Shown: positions 46,083-54,428, counted from the stretch's first letter. The stretch: 64,000 nt of DNA from Microvirga subterranea (GCF_003350535.1 NZ_QQBB01000002.1:310001-374000), one strand, 5' to 3'. A program made the numbers and translations. The notes: generated by a model from the letters alone, not told the origin.

Positions 46083-46334
46083 ATGATGCCGCGGTACTTC
46101 TTCAACGTCCATCTCGGCAAGGATGTGCTGGGCGATCCGGAAGGGCGCGAGCTGCGTGACGCCGATCAGGCCTGGGAGGCCGCCAGAGCCATGGCGCAGA
46201 GCCTCCTTGGCACCGAGTTCCCGCAGCCGATCAACTGGGCTGCGTGTCATATCGAGGTGAAGGACGAGACCGGCGGGATCGTCTTGGAGTTCCCGATCCT
46301 TGAAGCGCTTCAGGTCACCCGCGACGCCGATTGA
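46083..46334 (+). CDS. DUF6894-type small protein
   Basis: An 83-residue protein beginning MMPRYFFNVHLGKDVLGDPEGREL. This P-R-Y-(F/Y)-F-(N/H)-x-H opening, with the later D-x-(E/Q)-A-W-E-x-A pattern (ADQAWEAARAMAQSLL), is typical of DUF6894 proteins, which occur in many copies in Methylobacteriaceae and Bradyrhizobiaceae. Function is unknown. AGGGG precedes the double ATG. Confidence 0.75.
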   Translation: MMPRYFFNVHLGKDVLGDPEGRELRDADQAWEAARAMAQSLLGTEFPQPINWAACHIEVKDETGGIVLEFPILEALQVTRDAD

Positions 46335-46479
46335 TCCCTGATCTATCCTTTCGGTTGAAGCCTTATAACTCTCGGTTGATCATCCACATGAACCTTGGTC
46401 GGAAGGTCGGTCGCATGGCAGCGTGTCGGCACGGCTGCGCGAGCGGCCGTCGCCCGTCCCGTCTTCGGGGAGGATCGCC

Positions 46480-46839
46480 ATGCCGGACAGTGCGAGGAGA
46501 GCGGAGACGCGGTCGGTCGGTGCTGTACGGCGGCAGACCCTCGGAGAACGAATTCCCGGCCTGTGGGTCTTCGTCGGGCTCCTGATGGTGCTGCTGGCGA
46601 TCGCCATCCATCCCGCGCTCCTCCGTGCGTTCGAAACCCCGGAGCCTCAGGCGCAGATGGTCGCCATGGACGTGGGGCCCGACACGACAACTTCGCTTCA
46701 TCAGGTGGAGCAGGACCTGCTGGCGAGGCTGCGCGCCAGAGCGGACGCCCAGATCCGTCCCGCCGCACGGCCTCAGCCGGAGGACCCCCGCGGCGCTGGT
46801 TCCGACAGGCCGCAGGCCGCACCGGAGAAGTCGCGTTAA
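46480..46839 (+). CDS. single-pass membrane protein of unknown function
   Basis: A 119-residue protein. About 25 charged residues are followed by one membrane segment (LWVFVGLLMVLLAIAIHPALL) and a C-terminal tail of about 65 residues rich in Ala, Arg, Pro and Gln (PAARPQPEDPRGAG). The ATG at 46480 follows GGGGAGGAT and is preferred over an upstream ATG. No domain is recognised. The tail would be periplasmic if the N-terminus stays inside, by the positive-inside rule. Confidence 0.6.
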   Translation: MPDSARRAETRSVGAVRRQTLGERIPGLWVFVGLLMVLLAIAIHPALLRAFETPEPQAQMVAMDVGPDTTTSLHQVEQDLLARLRARADAQIRPAARPQPEDPRGAGSDRPQAAPEKSR

Positions 46840-46901
46840 ACTATGGTTGGTGTTCGTCGGCTAGGCTTTCCGTGACGTGGCGGCCTGGAGGAGAGACGGG
46901 C

Positions 46902-47585
46902 ATGTGCGGACGGATCGTGCAGTATCGCAGCCCTGAGGATTATGCGGCCGCACTGCGCCTCTCCGAACCGGATCCCGGCCTTTCTCTTCGTCCGGCGACC
47001 TTCAACGGCGCGCCCGGACAGGACTTCCTGATCGTCCGCCAGGAGGGGGAGGGGAATGAGCCGGTCCTCTGCATATCTCAATGGGGATTCGCGCCGGACA
47101 TCGCGGGAGATCGCAAGATGTCGGCAAGGCTTGCGACCGCCCATGCCGAGACCGTCGTGACGGAGGGGTCGTTCTGCGCGGCCTACCGCTACCGGCGGTG
47201 CCTCGTCCCCGTGGACAGCTTCTACGAATGGAAAAAGCTCGGGCCCATGGGCAAGCAGCCGCATGCGGTCGGCATGGAGGATGGCCGGCCCTTCACGCTC
47301 GCCGGCCTCTGGGAAAACTGGAGGGGTCCGGAAGGAGCCTGGCTCCGCACTTTTGCGATTGTCACCATCACGAGCAACAAGCTCCTGGCCGGCATCAACG
47401 ACAGGATGCCCCTCATCATCGACCCGCAGGACCGCGCGCGCTGGCTCAGCGACGAGGGCCATCCGGGCGATCTCCTGCGCCAGCACCCGTCCGAGGGCAT
47501 GGCCCGGTGGCTCGTATCGCCGGAGGTGAACAGCCTCAGGAACAACGGACCGTCGCTGCTGGCGCCGATGGCTGCCGCGGGATGA
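46902..47585 (+). CDS. SRAP/YedK-type abasic-site DNA-protein crosslinking protein
   Basis: A 227-residue member of the SOS-response-associated peptidase family (HMCES/YedK), which shields abasic sites in single-stranded DNA by forming a thiazolidine link through its N-terminal Cys2. The start at 46902 (MCGRIVQYRSPEDY) places Cys directly after Met, as required. HAETV, then CLVPVDSFYEWKK (active-site Glu) and INDRMPLIID (conserved Arg-Met-Pro) are the other conserved blocks. The ribosome-binding site is GGAGGAGA. Confidence 0.93.
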   Translation: MCGRIVQYRSPEDYAAALRLSEPDPGLSLRPATFNGAPGQDFLIVRQEGEGNEPVLCISQWGFAPDIAGDRKMSARLATAHAETVVTEGSFCAAYRYRRCLVPVDSFYEWKKLGPMGKQPHAVGMEDGRPFTLAGLWENWRGPEGAWLRTFAIVTITSNKLLAGINDRMPLIIDPQDRARWLSDEGHPGDLLRQHPSEGMARWLVSPEVNSLRNNGPSLLAPMAAAG

Positions 47586-47639
47586 GCTTAGAGAGGCAAA
47601 AAGGGCGGATAGGCGCGCTGCCGGCGGCTGCGGACGATC

Positions 47640-47885
47640 TCAGCTTCCCTTCTGCTTGACGATAACCGGGACGATCATATCGCCCCAGAAGCCTTCCTCG
47701 GAATGAAACCGCTTCACCCGCTGCAACTCGACGGACAGCCCGTGATACACGCAGTTCATCACGGCTTCGTTCACACGGTGCAATTCGTTCGCCAGGATGC
47801 GGATGGCCGATTCCTGCTCGGGCGACATCGAGGTGGTGATCTCCTCGATCCTGTTCTTCATCTGCGGCTTGTCTGACGTGGTCAT
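47640..47885 (-). CDS. small soluble protein of unknown function
   Basis: An 81-residue protein starting MTTSDKPQMKNRIEEITTSMSPEQESAIRILANELHRVNEAVM. Its first half is helical, and its second half ends VPVIVKQKGS. The start at 47885 has GAGGG upstream; an ATG five codons earlier is also possible. No family is recognised. It lies after the SRAP gene on the opposite strand. Confidence 0.6.
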   Translation of the reverse strand: MTTSDKPQMKNRIEEITTSMSPEQESAIRILANELHRVNEAVMNCVYHGLSVELQRVKRFHSEEGFWGDMIVPVIVKQKGS

Positions 47886-47959
47886 CGCTGCATCCCTCAC
47901 GTTGTCGGCGATCGCGCAGTCCGGTCACAATGATACGGCCACGGGCGGGCGACCCCCAT

Positions 47960-48241
47960 TCACCCTTTCGGCGGATCGGCCGTGAGCTTCGGCAACTCCT
48001 TGGTCATCCAGGCCACCATCTCGTCCCTCGTCGTCAGATGGCCGGGCATCGGGATGAAGGATCCGCCCGAGTCGTAGATTTCAATGCGATCCCGCGCGCC
48101 CATGATGGGATCAATCGCCGTGCGCTTCGGCCGCCGGCGAACCGGGGGCGGCCGGTGGCGGACCCACATCAGCTGGAGCCCTATGAATCCCGCCAGTCCC
48201 GCGAAGGACAGGAGAACCACCAGTTCGATGGACGACGCCAC
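47960..48241 (-). CDS. small single-pass membrane protein
   Basis: A 93-residue protein with one N-terminal membrane segment (IELVVLLSFAGLAGFIGLQLMWV), then a proline-arginine stretch (RHRPPPVRRRPKR) and a tail of 50 residues. The tail includes GARDRIEIYDSGGSFIPMPGHLTTRDEMVAWM. No family is recognised. A GGAGGGATGAGCCGTG-type ribosome-binding site precedes the ATG. Confidence 0.62.
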   Translation of the reverse strand: MASSIELVVLLSFAGLAGFIGLQLMWVRHRPPPVRRRPKRTAIDPIMGARDRIEIYDSGGSFIPMPGHLTTRDEMVAWMTKELPKLTADPPKG

Positions 48242-48442
48242 GGCTCATCCCTCCGGTCGAATGTGCTGTTGATCAGGGGAATTCAGGAATGGGGCTTCAT
48301 TGGGGACGATGACGCACCCGAACGACCGAAAAGGTGCAGCGCATCGGCTGGCCCGACGCTCGAAAGCCTTACGGCCAAGGTTTAGTTAAGGTTAAGACTT
48401 TCGCGCCTAGGCTCGGAGCTCCACATCGAAAGGAGCCTGATC

Positions 48443-48559
48443 ATGCGTCCCCTGAAACACTCGCTCGTCGCGCTGGTGTCCGCCGCCGTCCTGGGCCCCT
48501 TCTTCGTCGTGTCGGCCTATGCGGCGACCGTCATCGCCTCCGCGCTTATGCTTCCGTGA
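48443..48559 (+). CDS. 38-residue hydrophobic peptide
   Basis: The gene begins MRPLKHSLVALVSAAVLGPF and is hydrophobic almost to its end (SALMLP). It looks either like a single membrane span or a bare signal sequence. AAAGGAG precedes the ATG by eight bases, and a strong intrinsic terminator follows 33 bases after the stop, so the transcription unit is complete. Function is unknown. Confidence 0.65.
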   Translation: MRPLKHSLVALVSAAVLGPFFVVSAYAATVIASALMLP

Positions 48560-48591
48560 CCCGATACGAATCCCGAATCGTCCTGTGATCC

Positions 48592-48619
48592 GGGCGTGGA
48601 GAATATCCACGCCCTTTTT
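48592..48619 (+). terminator. Rho-independent terminator after the 38-residue gene
   Basis: GGGCGTGGA (48592-48600) pairs with TCCACGCCC (48606-48614) around a five-base loop, followed by five T residues. Confidence 0.9.
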
Positions 48620-48778
48620 CCTGGCTCACGGGAGCTGGCGGTCGTCGTAGCCCAAGTCCTGTCCTGCCAGGAGTGCTCACCTGGACGGCGGGGCGCTCCG
48701 ACCGAAGTGATGAACGACGCCCCCCAGCAACATTCAGATGAAGTTCAATCCGCGTATCCCACCATCACGTCCATTGCA

Positions 48779-48804
48779 GGAACCGCGTAGAGAACGAGCG
48801 TGTT
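48779..48804 (+). promoter_or_regulatory. possible EcfG-type promoter (one mismatch)
   Basis: GGAAC at 48779-48783, 17 bases and TGTT at 48801-48804 (TGTT for CGTT) lie 34 bases before the ATG at 48838, a spacing equal to that of the perfect sites in this region. Confidence 0.45.
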
Positions 48805-48837
48805 GCATTCTACACGTTCCTCTCATTGGAGGAGATC

Positions 48838-49185
48838 ATGGTGTCTGCTCGTATCTTGAAGACCGGTCTGGCCGCTGCGGCGCTTTCCGGAGCTCTTGCC
48901 GTCTGGACGGCTCCCGTGCAGGCGGGCGCCGGCACCGGAACTTGGCGCAACGGGATGGTGGAGGGGCCCTACGGGCCCGGCTACTACACGCCCGACGGCC
49001 GCTATTATGGGAATGGCCGCCAGCAGCGGCGCAGGACCTATACCCGCGAATACTATCGTCCTCAGCGTGACTATGGATCCTATTACGAGTACCGCGACCC
49101 GTATGCCCGCCCGAGCGGATATCGCTGGCGGGGCGGCGGCTACGGCTATCGTCAGGGGCCCGACTGGGATGATGGCGGCTGGTAG
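48838..49185 (+). CDS. small exported Tyr/Gly/Arg-rich protein
   Basis: A 115-residue protein with a signal peptide (MVSARILKTGLAAAALSGALAVWTAPVQAG). The mature region is dominated by Tyr, Gly, Arg and Pro (GPYGPGYYTPDGRYYGNGRQ, REYYRPQRDYGSYYEYRD) and ends DWDDGGW, so it is probably disordered. The start at 48838 follows GGAGGAG rather than the in-frame ATG just upstream. No family is recognised. Such tyrosine-rich secreted proteins are common in this order, with no clear role. Confidence 0.75.
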   Translation: MVSARILKTGLAAAALSGALAVWTAPVQAGAGTGTWRNGMVEGPYGPGYYTPDGRYYGNGRQQRRRTYTREYYRPQRDYGSYYEYRDPYARPSGYRWRGGGYGYRQGPDWDDGGW

Positions 49186-49220
49186 GGCCGAGCCTTCAGG
49201 GGTAGGTCTGTCGAGAATAA

Positions 49221-49306
49221 TGGTGCGGACGGCGGGGATCGAACCCGCACGGGCAAAGCCCGAGAGATTTTAAGTCTCTTGCGTCTACCAGTTTCGCCAC
49301 GTCCGC
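49221..49306 (-). tRNA. tRNA-Leu(UAA)
   Basis: On the minus strand the 7-bp acceptor stem (GCGGACG with CGTCCGC) has discriminator A and an encoded CCA at 49223-49221. The anticodon stem AGAGA/TCTCT surrounds the loop CTTAAAA with anticodon TAA. The T-arm GGTTCGATCC and a long variable arm fit a class II leucine tRNA. It reads the rare codon UUA and is the only tRNA found in the window. Confidence 0.96.
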
Positions 49307-49361
49307 GTGGCAAAGACGGTTATCGGGACGGCGCGCCGGACGCAAGCCCGGGCGCTGTGGA

Positions 49362-50549
49362 TCAAGCCGGCGGGCGATAGCCGTAGAGCCACCCATAGCG
49401 TTCCGTCATGCCCTCTGGGCCGAGCCGGCCCATGACGATGTTGCGGCCGAAGCCGATCAGGCCGCCCGCGTGGTAGACGCGCCCGTTCTGCCGCGCCGCG
49501 CCCTGCACGCGCTTCACCCGCGACAGGCGTTCGGCCTCATACCGGGAGAGGGCCTGCGGGATGGCCGGTGCGTCGTGTCCCAACAGGGATGCGAGAGTGG
49601 CCGCGTCCTCGATTGCGAGCGCCGCCCCTTGGGCCAGGAACGGCAGGACCGGGTGCGCTGCGTCGCCGAGGAGCGCGATGCGGCCCCTGGCCATCGCTCC
49701 CGCCGGATGGTCGAACAGCGACCAGCGCAGCCATTGCGACGGAGCCGCGAGAAGCTGGCGCAGGGCCGGGGCCGCAGCCGCATAGCGGGCCGTCAGCACA
49801 GCGCCGTCGCCCGGATCGGCCCAGCCGTCGACCGGCTCGCGGCTCTCCTCGATCGCCACGATATTGATGAGGCGGCCGCCGGCGATGGGATAATGAACCA
49901 CATGGCCACGCGGGCCGAGCCACAATCCGGTTTCGTCGCCGGTGAGCGGGGCGGGGGCGAGCGAGCGGTCGATGGTCGTGCGCCAGGCCACATGACCCCG
50001 GTAGGCGGGTGCCGCGGCCCCGCCGAGAAAGCGCCGCGTCTTGGACCAGACGCCGTCCGCCCCGACAAGCAGATCGAAGGAAGCCTCCTCGCGGGCGCCC
50101 TTGGACGTCACGATGCTTACCGTCACCCCGCCGGAGCCTTCGGTCACCTCGTCCACCATGCGGCCCATGACGAGGCGGATGGAGGGCATGGACCGGACCG
50201 CGTCGAGCAGGATCGTCTGCAGGTCGGCCCGGTGGACCACCCAGTAGGGCGCGCCGAAGCGCTCGCGCATGAAAGGCCCAAGGGCGATCTGCCCGATCTC
50301 TCGGCTGGAGCGGACGTCACGTATGACCACCCGCCGAGGCTCCGTCACGACCCGGCGCAGGGCGGCGCCAAGGCCGAGATCGGTCAGGATCCGGCTGGCA
50401 TTGGGGGAAAGCTGAAGCCCGGCACCAACTTCGCTGAAGCCGGGGCGGCGCTCGACGAGGGTGACCGCATGGCCCTGGCGGGCCAGGGCGAGAGCCGCCG
50501 TCAGGCCGCCGATTCCGGCCCCGACGACCGCGATGGAAAGCCCGGACAC
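49362..50549 (-). CDS. FAD-dependent aromatic monooxygenase
   Basis: A 395-residue class A flavoprotein monooxygenase, like salicylate or 3-hydroxybenzoate hydroxylases. The FAD-binding motif is IAVVGAGIGGLTAALALARQGH at the N-terminus. FDLLVGADGVWSKTRRF is the DG motif that contacts NAD(P)H and FAD. ALLGDAAHPVLPFLAQGAALAIEDA is the second FAD motif (GDAAH). The aromatic substrate cannot be read. Its start codon is close to the zinc-finger gene at 50551-50814 in the same orientation, so they may be co-transcribed. Confidence 0.92.
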   Translation of the reverse strand: MSGLSIAVVGAGIGGLTAALALARQGHAVTLVERRPGFSEVGAGLQLSPNASRILTDLGLGAALRRVVTEPRRVVIRDVRSSREIGQIALGPFMRERFGAPYWVVHRADLQTILLDAVRSMPSIRLVMGRMVDEVTEGSGGVTVSIVTSKGAREEASFDLLVGADGVWSKTRRFLGGAAAPAYRGHVAWRTTIDRSLAPAPLTGDETGLWLGPRGHVVHYPIAGGRLINIVAIEESREPVDGWADPGDGAVLTARYAAAAPALRQLLAAPSQWLRWSLFDHPAGAMARGRIALLGDAAHPVLPFLAQGAALAIEDAATLASLLGHDAPAIPQALSRYEAERLSRVKRVQGAARQNGRVYHAGGLIGFGRNIVMGRLGPEGMTERYGWLYGYRPPA

Positions 50550-50550
50550 C

Positions 50551-50814
50551 TCAGCGCGAGGCGGGATCAGTCGCGAAATCCGGCTCCCACACGCACTCGG
50601 CCGGGCGCGCCTCGTCCGCCTTCAGGGACGGGTCGTACTTGAACAGGGTCGAGCAATAGGAGCAGACCGTCTCACTGTCGTAGCCCATGTCGATGAAGAT
50701 GTGCGGATGATCGAGCGGCGGCAGCGCGCCGATGCACATGAACTCCTTCGAGCCCACATGAATCACCGGAACGCCCGGCTGGTTGTGGAAATGGGGAGTG
50801 CCCTTGTCGGCCAT
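50551..50814 (-). CDS. zinc-finger (CHCC-type) protein
   Basis: An 87-residue protein with the zf-CHCC pattern: a Cys in EFMCIGALPP, a His in LDHPHIFIDMG and the pair in VCSYCSTLFKYD. The family is related to the mitochondrial complex I subunit NDUFS6, and alphaproteobacterial members are thought to accompany respiratory complex I. No nuo gene is near, so it is a stand-alone copy. The start at 50814 (MADKGTPHFHNQPG) is normal for the group. Confidence 0.85.
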   Translation of the reverse strand: MADKGTPHFHNQPGVPVIHVGSKEFMCIGALPPLDHPHIFIDMGYDSETVCSYCSTLFKYDPSLKADEARPAECVWEPDFATDPASR

Positions 50815-50994
50815 CGTGTCGCTCGCGAGCTATGGAAAATTTGCGCGCACCATAATGTCCGATCGCCCACGCGCCTAGAGCAAAATCCGCCTCCCTTGCA
50901 GTGACTGCATGTGGGCGTGGCGATTGCATCCCGGGGGCAGCCTGCCTTAGGGTGCCGACCATCCGACACCCCGATCCCTTCAGCGCCCGGTCCC

Positions 50995-51759
50995 ATGCGG
51001 TTCTTCAACTCCAACGGCGTCAGCATCGCCTATATCGACGTCACGCCCGACGAGGGCCACGGCGAGCCGATCCTCCTCATCCACGGCTTCGCGTCGAACC
51101 ATTCGGTTAATTGGGTCAACACCCTCTGGGTGAAGTCGCTCCTGCGGGCAGGCTACCGTGTCGTCGCCTTCGACAACCGGGGCCACGGCCAGAGCGAGAA
51201 GCTCTACCGGCCGGAGGACTACGATTCCTACGTCATGGCCGAGGACGCCACGCGTCTCCTCGACCATCTCGAAATCGAGCAGGCCGACGTGATGGGCTAT
51301 TCCATGGGCGCCCGGATCAGCGCCCACATGGCGCTTCGGGCGCCCGAGCGGATGCGGTCCCTTCTTATGGGCGGGCTCGGCATCCATCTCATCGAAGGGG
51401 TCGGCCTGCCGCTCGGCATCGCGGACGCCATGGAGGCGCCGTCGCTCGACGGGCTGACCGATCCGATGCAGCGCATGTTCCGCGCCTTCGCCGAGCAGAC
51501 GAAGAGCGACCTCAGGGCCCTCGCGGCCTGCATCCGCGGGTCGCGCCAGGTGCTGACCGCCGAGGAGGTATCCTCGATCACGCTGCCGACCCTGATCTCC
51601 GTCGGAACGAACGACGACGTGTCGGGATCCGGCCAGGAACTCGCCAAGCTCATGCCCAACGCCACTCCGCTCGACATCCCGGGCCGCGACCACAATCTCG
51701 CGGTCGGCGACCGGGTCCACAAGCAGGGCGTGCTGGACTTCCTGTCCCGTCGGCCGTGA
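50995..51759 (+). CDS. alpha/beta hydrolase
   Basis: A 254-residue enzyme. The oxyanion turn is ILLIHGFASNHSVNW, the nucleophile elbow is VMGYSMGARISAHM (GYSMG), the acid lies in VGTNDDVSGSG and the histidine in IPGRDHNLAVGDR. No signal peptide is present. The start at 50995 (MRFFNSNGVSIAYID) begins at the first core strand. Substrate is unknown. The overall pattern is that of esterases and dienelactone-type hydrolases of the general alpha/beta hydrolase fold. Confidence 0.9.
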   Translation: MRFFNSNGVSIAYIDVTPDEGHGEPILLIHGFASNHSVNWVNTLWVKSLLRAGYRVVAFDNRGHGQSEKLYRPEDYDSYVMAEDATRLLDHLEIEQADVMGYSMGARISAHMALRAPERMRSLLMGGLGIHLIEGVGLPLGIADAMEAPSLDGLTDPMQRMFRAFAEQTKSDLRALAACIRGSRQVLTAEEVSSITLPTLISVGTNDDVSGSGQELAKLMPNATPLDIPGRDHNLAVGDRVHKQGVLDFLSRRP

Positions 51760-51840
51760 CCGGCAAAAAGGGGAGCATCCGCAACCCCTTGGCGTGCGTC
51801 CCTCATGCCAGGGCCGTCGTCCGCAGTGAATTTCCATCCT

Positions 51841-51878
51841 CTGAATCCAACGATTCAGGCACAGGATCCAAGTGCCTG
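51841..51878 (+). repeat. adjacent small hairpins between the hydrolase and methyltransferase genes
   Basis: CTGAATC/GATTCAG with a CAAC loop (51841-51858) is followed directly by AGGCAC/GTGCCT. They lie about 80 bases after the hydrolase stop and 40 bases before the methyltransferase start. They may end the first transcript or form a leader for the second. Confidence 0.35.
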
Positions 51879-51919
51879 ATATCGTTGTTGACCTTTCCCT
51901 CGTTCGGTAGGAGATCGGC

Positions 51920-52411
51920 ATGACCCGGCTCGACAGCGCCATCCGTCGGCTCACCGCCCAGCGCGACCTGCTCGACTGGGCAAGCCGGGAGATCGCCCCC
52001 ACGGGGCTCGTGCTCGAGGTCGGCCTCGGCAACGGCCGGACCTACGACCACCTGCGCGACCGGCTTCCGGGACGGGACATCTACGTGTTCGAGCGGTCTC
52101 CGGCCGCCCATCCGGACTGCATCCCGCCCGCCGACAGGCTGATCGTCGGCGACGTGTTCGAGACCGTTCCGTCCTTCATCGAGCGCGTCGGACCGGGATC
52201 GGCCGCCCTGATCCATGTGGACATCGGGACCGGGGACGAGGCCCTGAACAGGGCCTTGGCCCAGCGCCTCTCGCCTCTTCTCGAGACGCTGCTCCAGCCG
52301 GGCGGGCTCCTCCTGGGCGACCGCGCCTTCGACCTGCCGGGCGCCACCGACATTTCAGCCCGGACCGGCGTGGCCGAGGGGCGCTACTACGCCTACCGTC
52401 GGAACGGCTGA
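51920..52411 (+). CDS. small SAM-dependent methyltransferase (Methyltransf_17 type)
   Basis: A 163-residue Rossmann methyltransferase. The SAM motif is LVLEVGLGNGRTYDHLRD, with IYVFERS as the acidic second strand and ALIHVDIGTGD as motif II. The brevity and the N-terminal RLTAQRDLLDWASREI identify the small alphaproteobacterial family with the Pfam name Methyltransf_17, whose substrate is unknown. The ribosome-binding site is TAGGAG. Confidence 0.85.
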   Translation: MTRLDSAIRRLTAQRDLLDWASREIAPTGLVLEVGLGNGRTYDHLRDRLPGRDIYVFERSPAAHPDCIPPADRLIVGDVFETVPSFIERVGPGSAALIHVDIGTGDEALNRALAQRLSPLLETLLQPGGLLLGDRAFDLPGATDISARTGVAEGRYYAYRRNG

Positions 52412-52414
52412 GCC

Positions 52415-53215
52415 TCAGCGCCCGGTGAAGACGGGCGAGCGCTTCCCCAGGAAGGCCTGGCGGCCCTCGACCGCGTCGGCGCTGTCGAAGCACAAATCCG
52501 CAGCCGCGACCGGATCGACACCGGGATGGCCGAGGCCCATGGAGTGGTCGATTGCCGCCTTGGCGGCCCGGATCGTCAGAGGCGCATTCCGGGCGATCTC
52601 CCCCGCCAGGGTCAGGACCGCGTCCTCCAGCTCCGTCGTGGGCACGACCCGCTGCACGACGCCGAGCCGGCTGGCCTCCTGCGCCCCGAGCCGGCGGGCG
52701 GTGAAGAACAGGTCCTTTGCGGCGGGTGCGCCGACGGCGGCCGTGATGATCTTCATGGCGCCGGGCGGATAGCCCACGCCCAGCCGGGCGGCCGGGATGC
52801 CGAAGACCGCATCCTCCGCGGCGATCCGCAGGTCGCAGGAGAGGGCGAGGCCGAACCCGCCGCCGAGGCAGAAGCCGCGGATCATGGCGAGAACCGGCTT
52901 CGAGCACCGGGCCACGGCCCAGAAGGCCGCTTCGTTCTCGGCCTCGTAGAGGCGCCCGCCCTCGGCGTTCGCCCGCAGGGTTTCGAACTCGCTGATGTCG
53001 GCGCCGGACGTGAAGGCGTTCTCGCCGGAGCCCCGGATCACGACCACGCGGACGCGCTCGTCCTCGTCGAGCGCCGTCATGATGGGCGGCAGGGCCTTCC
53101 ACATCCCCAGGTCGAAGGCGTTGCGCTTCGACGGGTTGTCGATGGCCACGGTCGCGACCGCATCATCCAGGGAAATTGCAAGCTTGGGCGTGGGAGACGA
53201 AAAAAAGACACTCAT
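52415..53215 (-). CDS. enoyl-CoA hydratase/isomerase family protein
   Basis: A 266-residue crotonase-fold protein. The oxyanion-hole segments are GENAFTSGADISEFE and MIRGFCLGGGFGLALSCDLRIA. FGIPAARLGVGYPPG is the region where catalytic glutamates usually lie. The glutamate pair of true hydratases is not obvious, so an isomerase or another CoA activity is possible. No beta-oxidation genes are adjacent. It converges with the methyltransferase gene, three bases apart. Confidence 0.9.
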   Translation of the reverse strand: MSVFFSSPTPKLAISLDDAVATVAIDNPSKRNAFDLGMWKALPPIMTALDEDERVRVVVIRGSGENAFTSGADISEFETLRANAEGGRLYEAENEAAFWAVARCSKPVLAMIRGFCLGGGFGLALSCDLRIAAEDAVFGIPAARLGVGYPPGAMKIITAAVGAPAAKDLFFTARRLGAQEASRLGVVQRVVPTTELEDAVLTLAGEIARNAPLTIRAAKAAIDHSMGLGHPGVDPVAAADLCFDSADAVEGRQAFLGKRSPVFTGR

Positions 53216-53294
53216 CGGATGCTTGATCTAGGGTAAGGGGCGGGGACTTCCTATCTCATCCTCTTGTTCGCCTCGAGCCGCCAGGGAGATCATC

Positions 53295-54125
53295 ATGGCA
53301 CAACCCCACATGAAGCCTGCAGCACCGGAGACCGTTGCGGGAACCGTGGACCCGCTGTGGGAACGGTTGCGGGACGAGGCCGAAGCCATCGTGCATAAGG
53401 AGCCCGCCCTCGCAAGCTTCATCCTCGGCGCCGTCGTGCAGCAGCCGAGCCTCGAGGCCGCGGTGATCCATCGGGTGGCATGCCGTCTCGGCCATCCGGC
53501 CCTCCCGAGCGACATCATCGAGCAGACCTTCCAGGAGGCCGTCGAACGCGACTTGAGCCTGGGAGCGGCCTTCCGGGCCGACATCAACGCCGTGCTCGAT
53601 CGCGACCCGGCGACGAACCGGGTCGTCGAGCCGGTGCTGTACTTCAAGGGCTTCCACGCCATCCAGACCCACCGGCTCGCCCACTGGCTGTGGCGTCATA
53701 ACCGTCAGGATTTCGCGCTCTATCTCCAGAGCCGCTCCTCCGAGGTGTTCCAGACCGACATCCACCCGGCGGCCCGAATCGGGCGCGGCATCTTCCTCGA
53801 CCACGCCACCGGGCTCGTTGTCGGCTCGACCGCCGTGATCGAGGACAACGTGTCCATGCTCCAGAACGTGACGCTCGGCGGCACCGGCAAGGAGCGGGGC
53901 GATCGTCATCCCAAAATCCGGCACGGCGTGCTGATCGGGGCCGGCGCCAAGATCCTCGGCAACATCGAGGTCGGCCACTGCGCACGCATCGCCGCCGGCT
54001 CGGTGGTGCTCAAGCCCGTGCCGCACAATGCGACGGTTGCAGGCGTTCCGGCCAAGGTCGTCGGCAGCGCCGGCTGCGCCGAGCCGTTCCGCTCCATGGA
54101 CCATTTCCTCAGCGAGGGGATCTGA
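53295..54125 (+). CDS. cysE: serine O-acetyltransferase
   Basis: Acetylates L-serine to O-acetylserine for cysteine synthesis. The 276-residue protein has an N-terminal helical domain (DPLWERLRDEAEAIVHKEPALASFI) and a left-handed beta-helix C-terminal domain. FLDHATGLVVGSTAVIEDNVSMLQNVTLGG holds the catalytic His in DHATG, and GVLIGAGAKILGNIEVG is a typical hexapeptide run. The C-terminal tail, which normally binds cysteine synthase through a final Ile, ends SEGI here, consistent with complex formation. Confidence 0.96.
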   Translation: MAQPHMKPAAPETVAGTVDPLWERLRDEAEAIVHKEPALASFILGAVVQQPSLEAAVIHRVACRLGHPALPSDIIEQTFQEAVERDLSLGAAFRADINAVLDRDPATNRVVEPVLYFKGFHAIQTHRLAHWLWRHNRQDFALYLQSRSSEVFQTDIHPAARIGRGIFLDHATGLVVGSTAVIEDNVSMLQNVTLGGTGKERGDRHPKIRHGVLIGAGAKILGNIEVGHCARIAAGSVVLKPVPHNATVAGVPAKVVGSAGCAEPFRSMDHFLSEGI

Positions 54126-54215
54126 CGCCCTCCTTCCGGGGGATCGAACTCCGCTTGCCCGCGTTGCCCGGGCGTGGCAATTGCAGCATCCGAGACAATG
54201 AAGAAAGGGTGAGTA

Positions 54216-54428
54216 GTGGATAAGACGGAGATGGCGAAAGTCGAGCGGTACCTGCGCCAGACTTTTGCAAACCACTCGATCCGCGTGGTCGGTCGTCCCA
54301 AGAAGACCGATTCGGCGGAGGTTTATATCGGCGAGGAATTCGTGGGCGTCCTGTTCGTGGACGACGAGGACGGAGACCGCTCCTTCAATTTCACCATGGC
54401 GATCCTCGACACGGATCTCGAAGACTGA
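54216..54428 (+). CDS. DUF3126 protein
   Basis: A 70-residue protein starting with GTG. EMAKVERYLRQTFANHSIRVVGRPKKTDSAEVYIGEEFVGVLFVDDEDGDRSFNF is the conserved DUF3126 core, a family restricted to alphaproteobacteria and of unknown function. An ATG five codons in has a poorer ribosome-binding site spacing, so GTG is preferred. A strong terminator follows 12 bases after the stop. It often follows cysE in related genomes, as far as I recall. Confidence 0.87.
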   Translation: MDKTEMAKVERYLRQTFANHSIRVVGRPKKTDSAEVYIGEEFVGVLFVDDEDGDRSFNFTMAILDTDLED

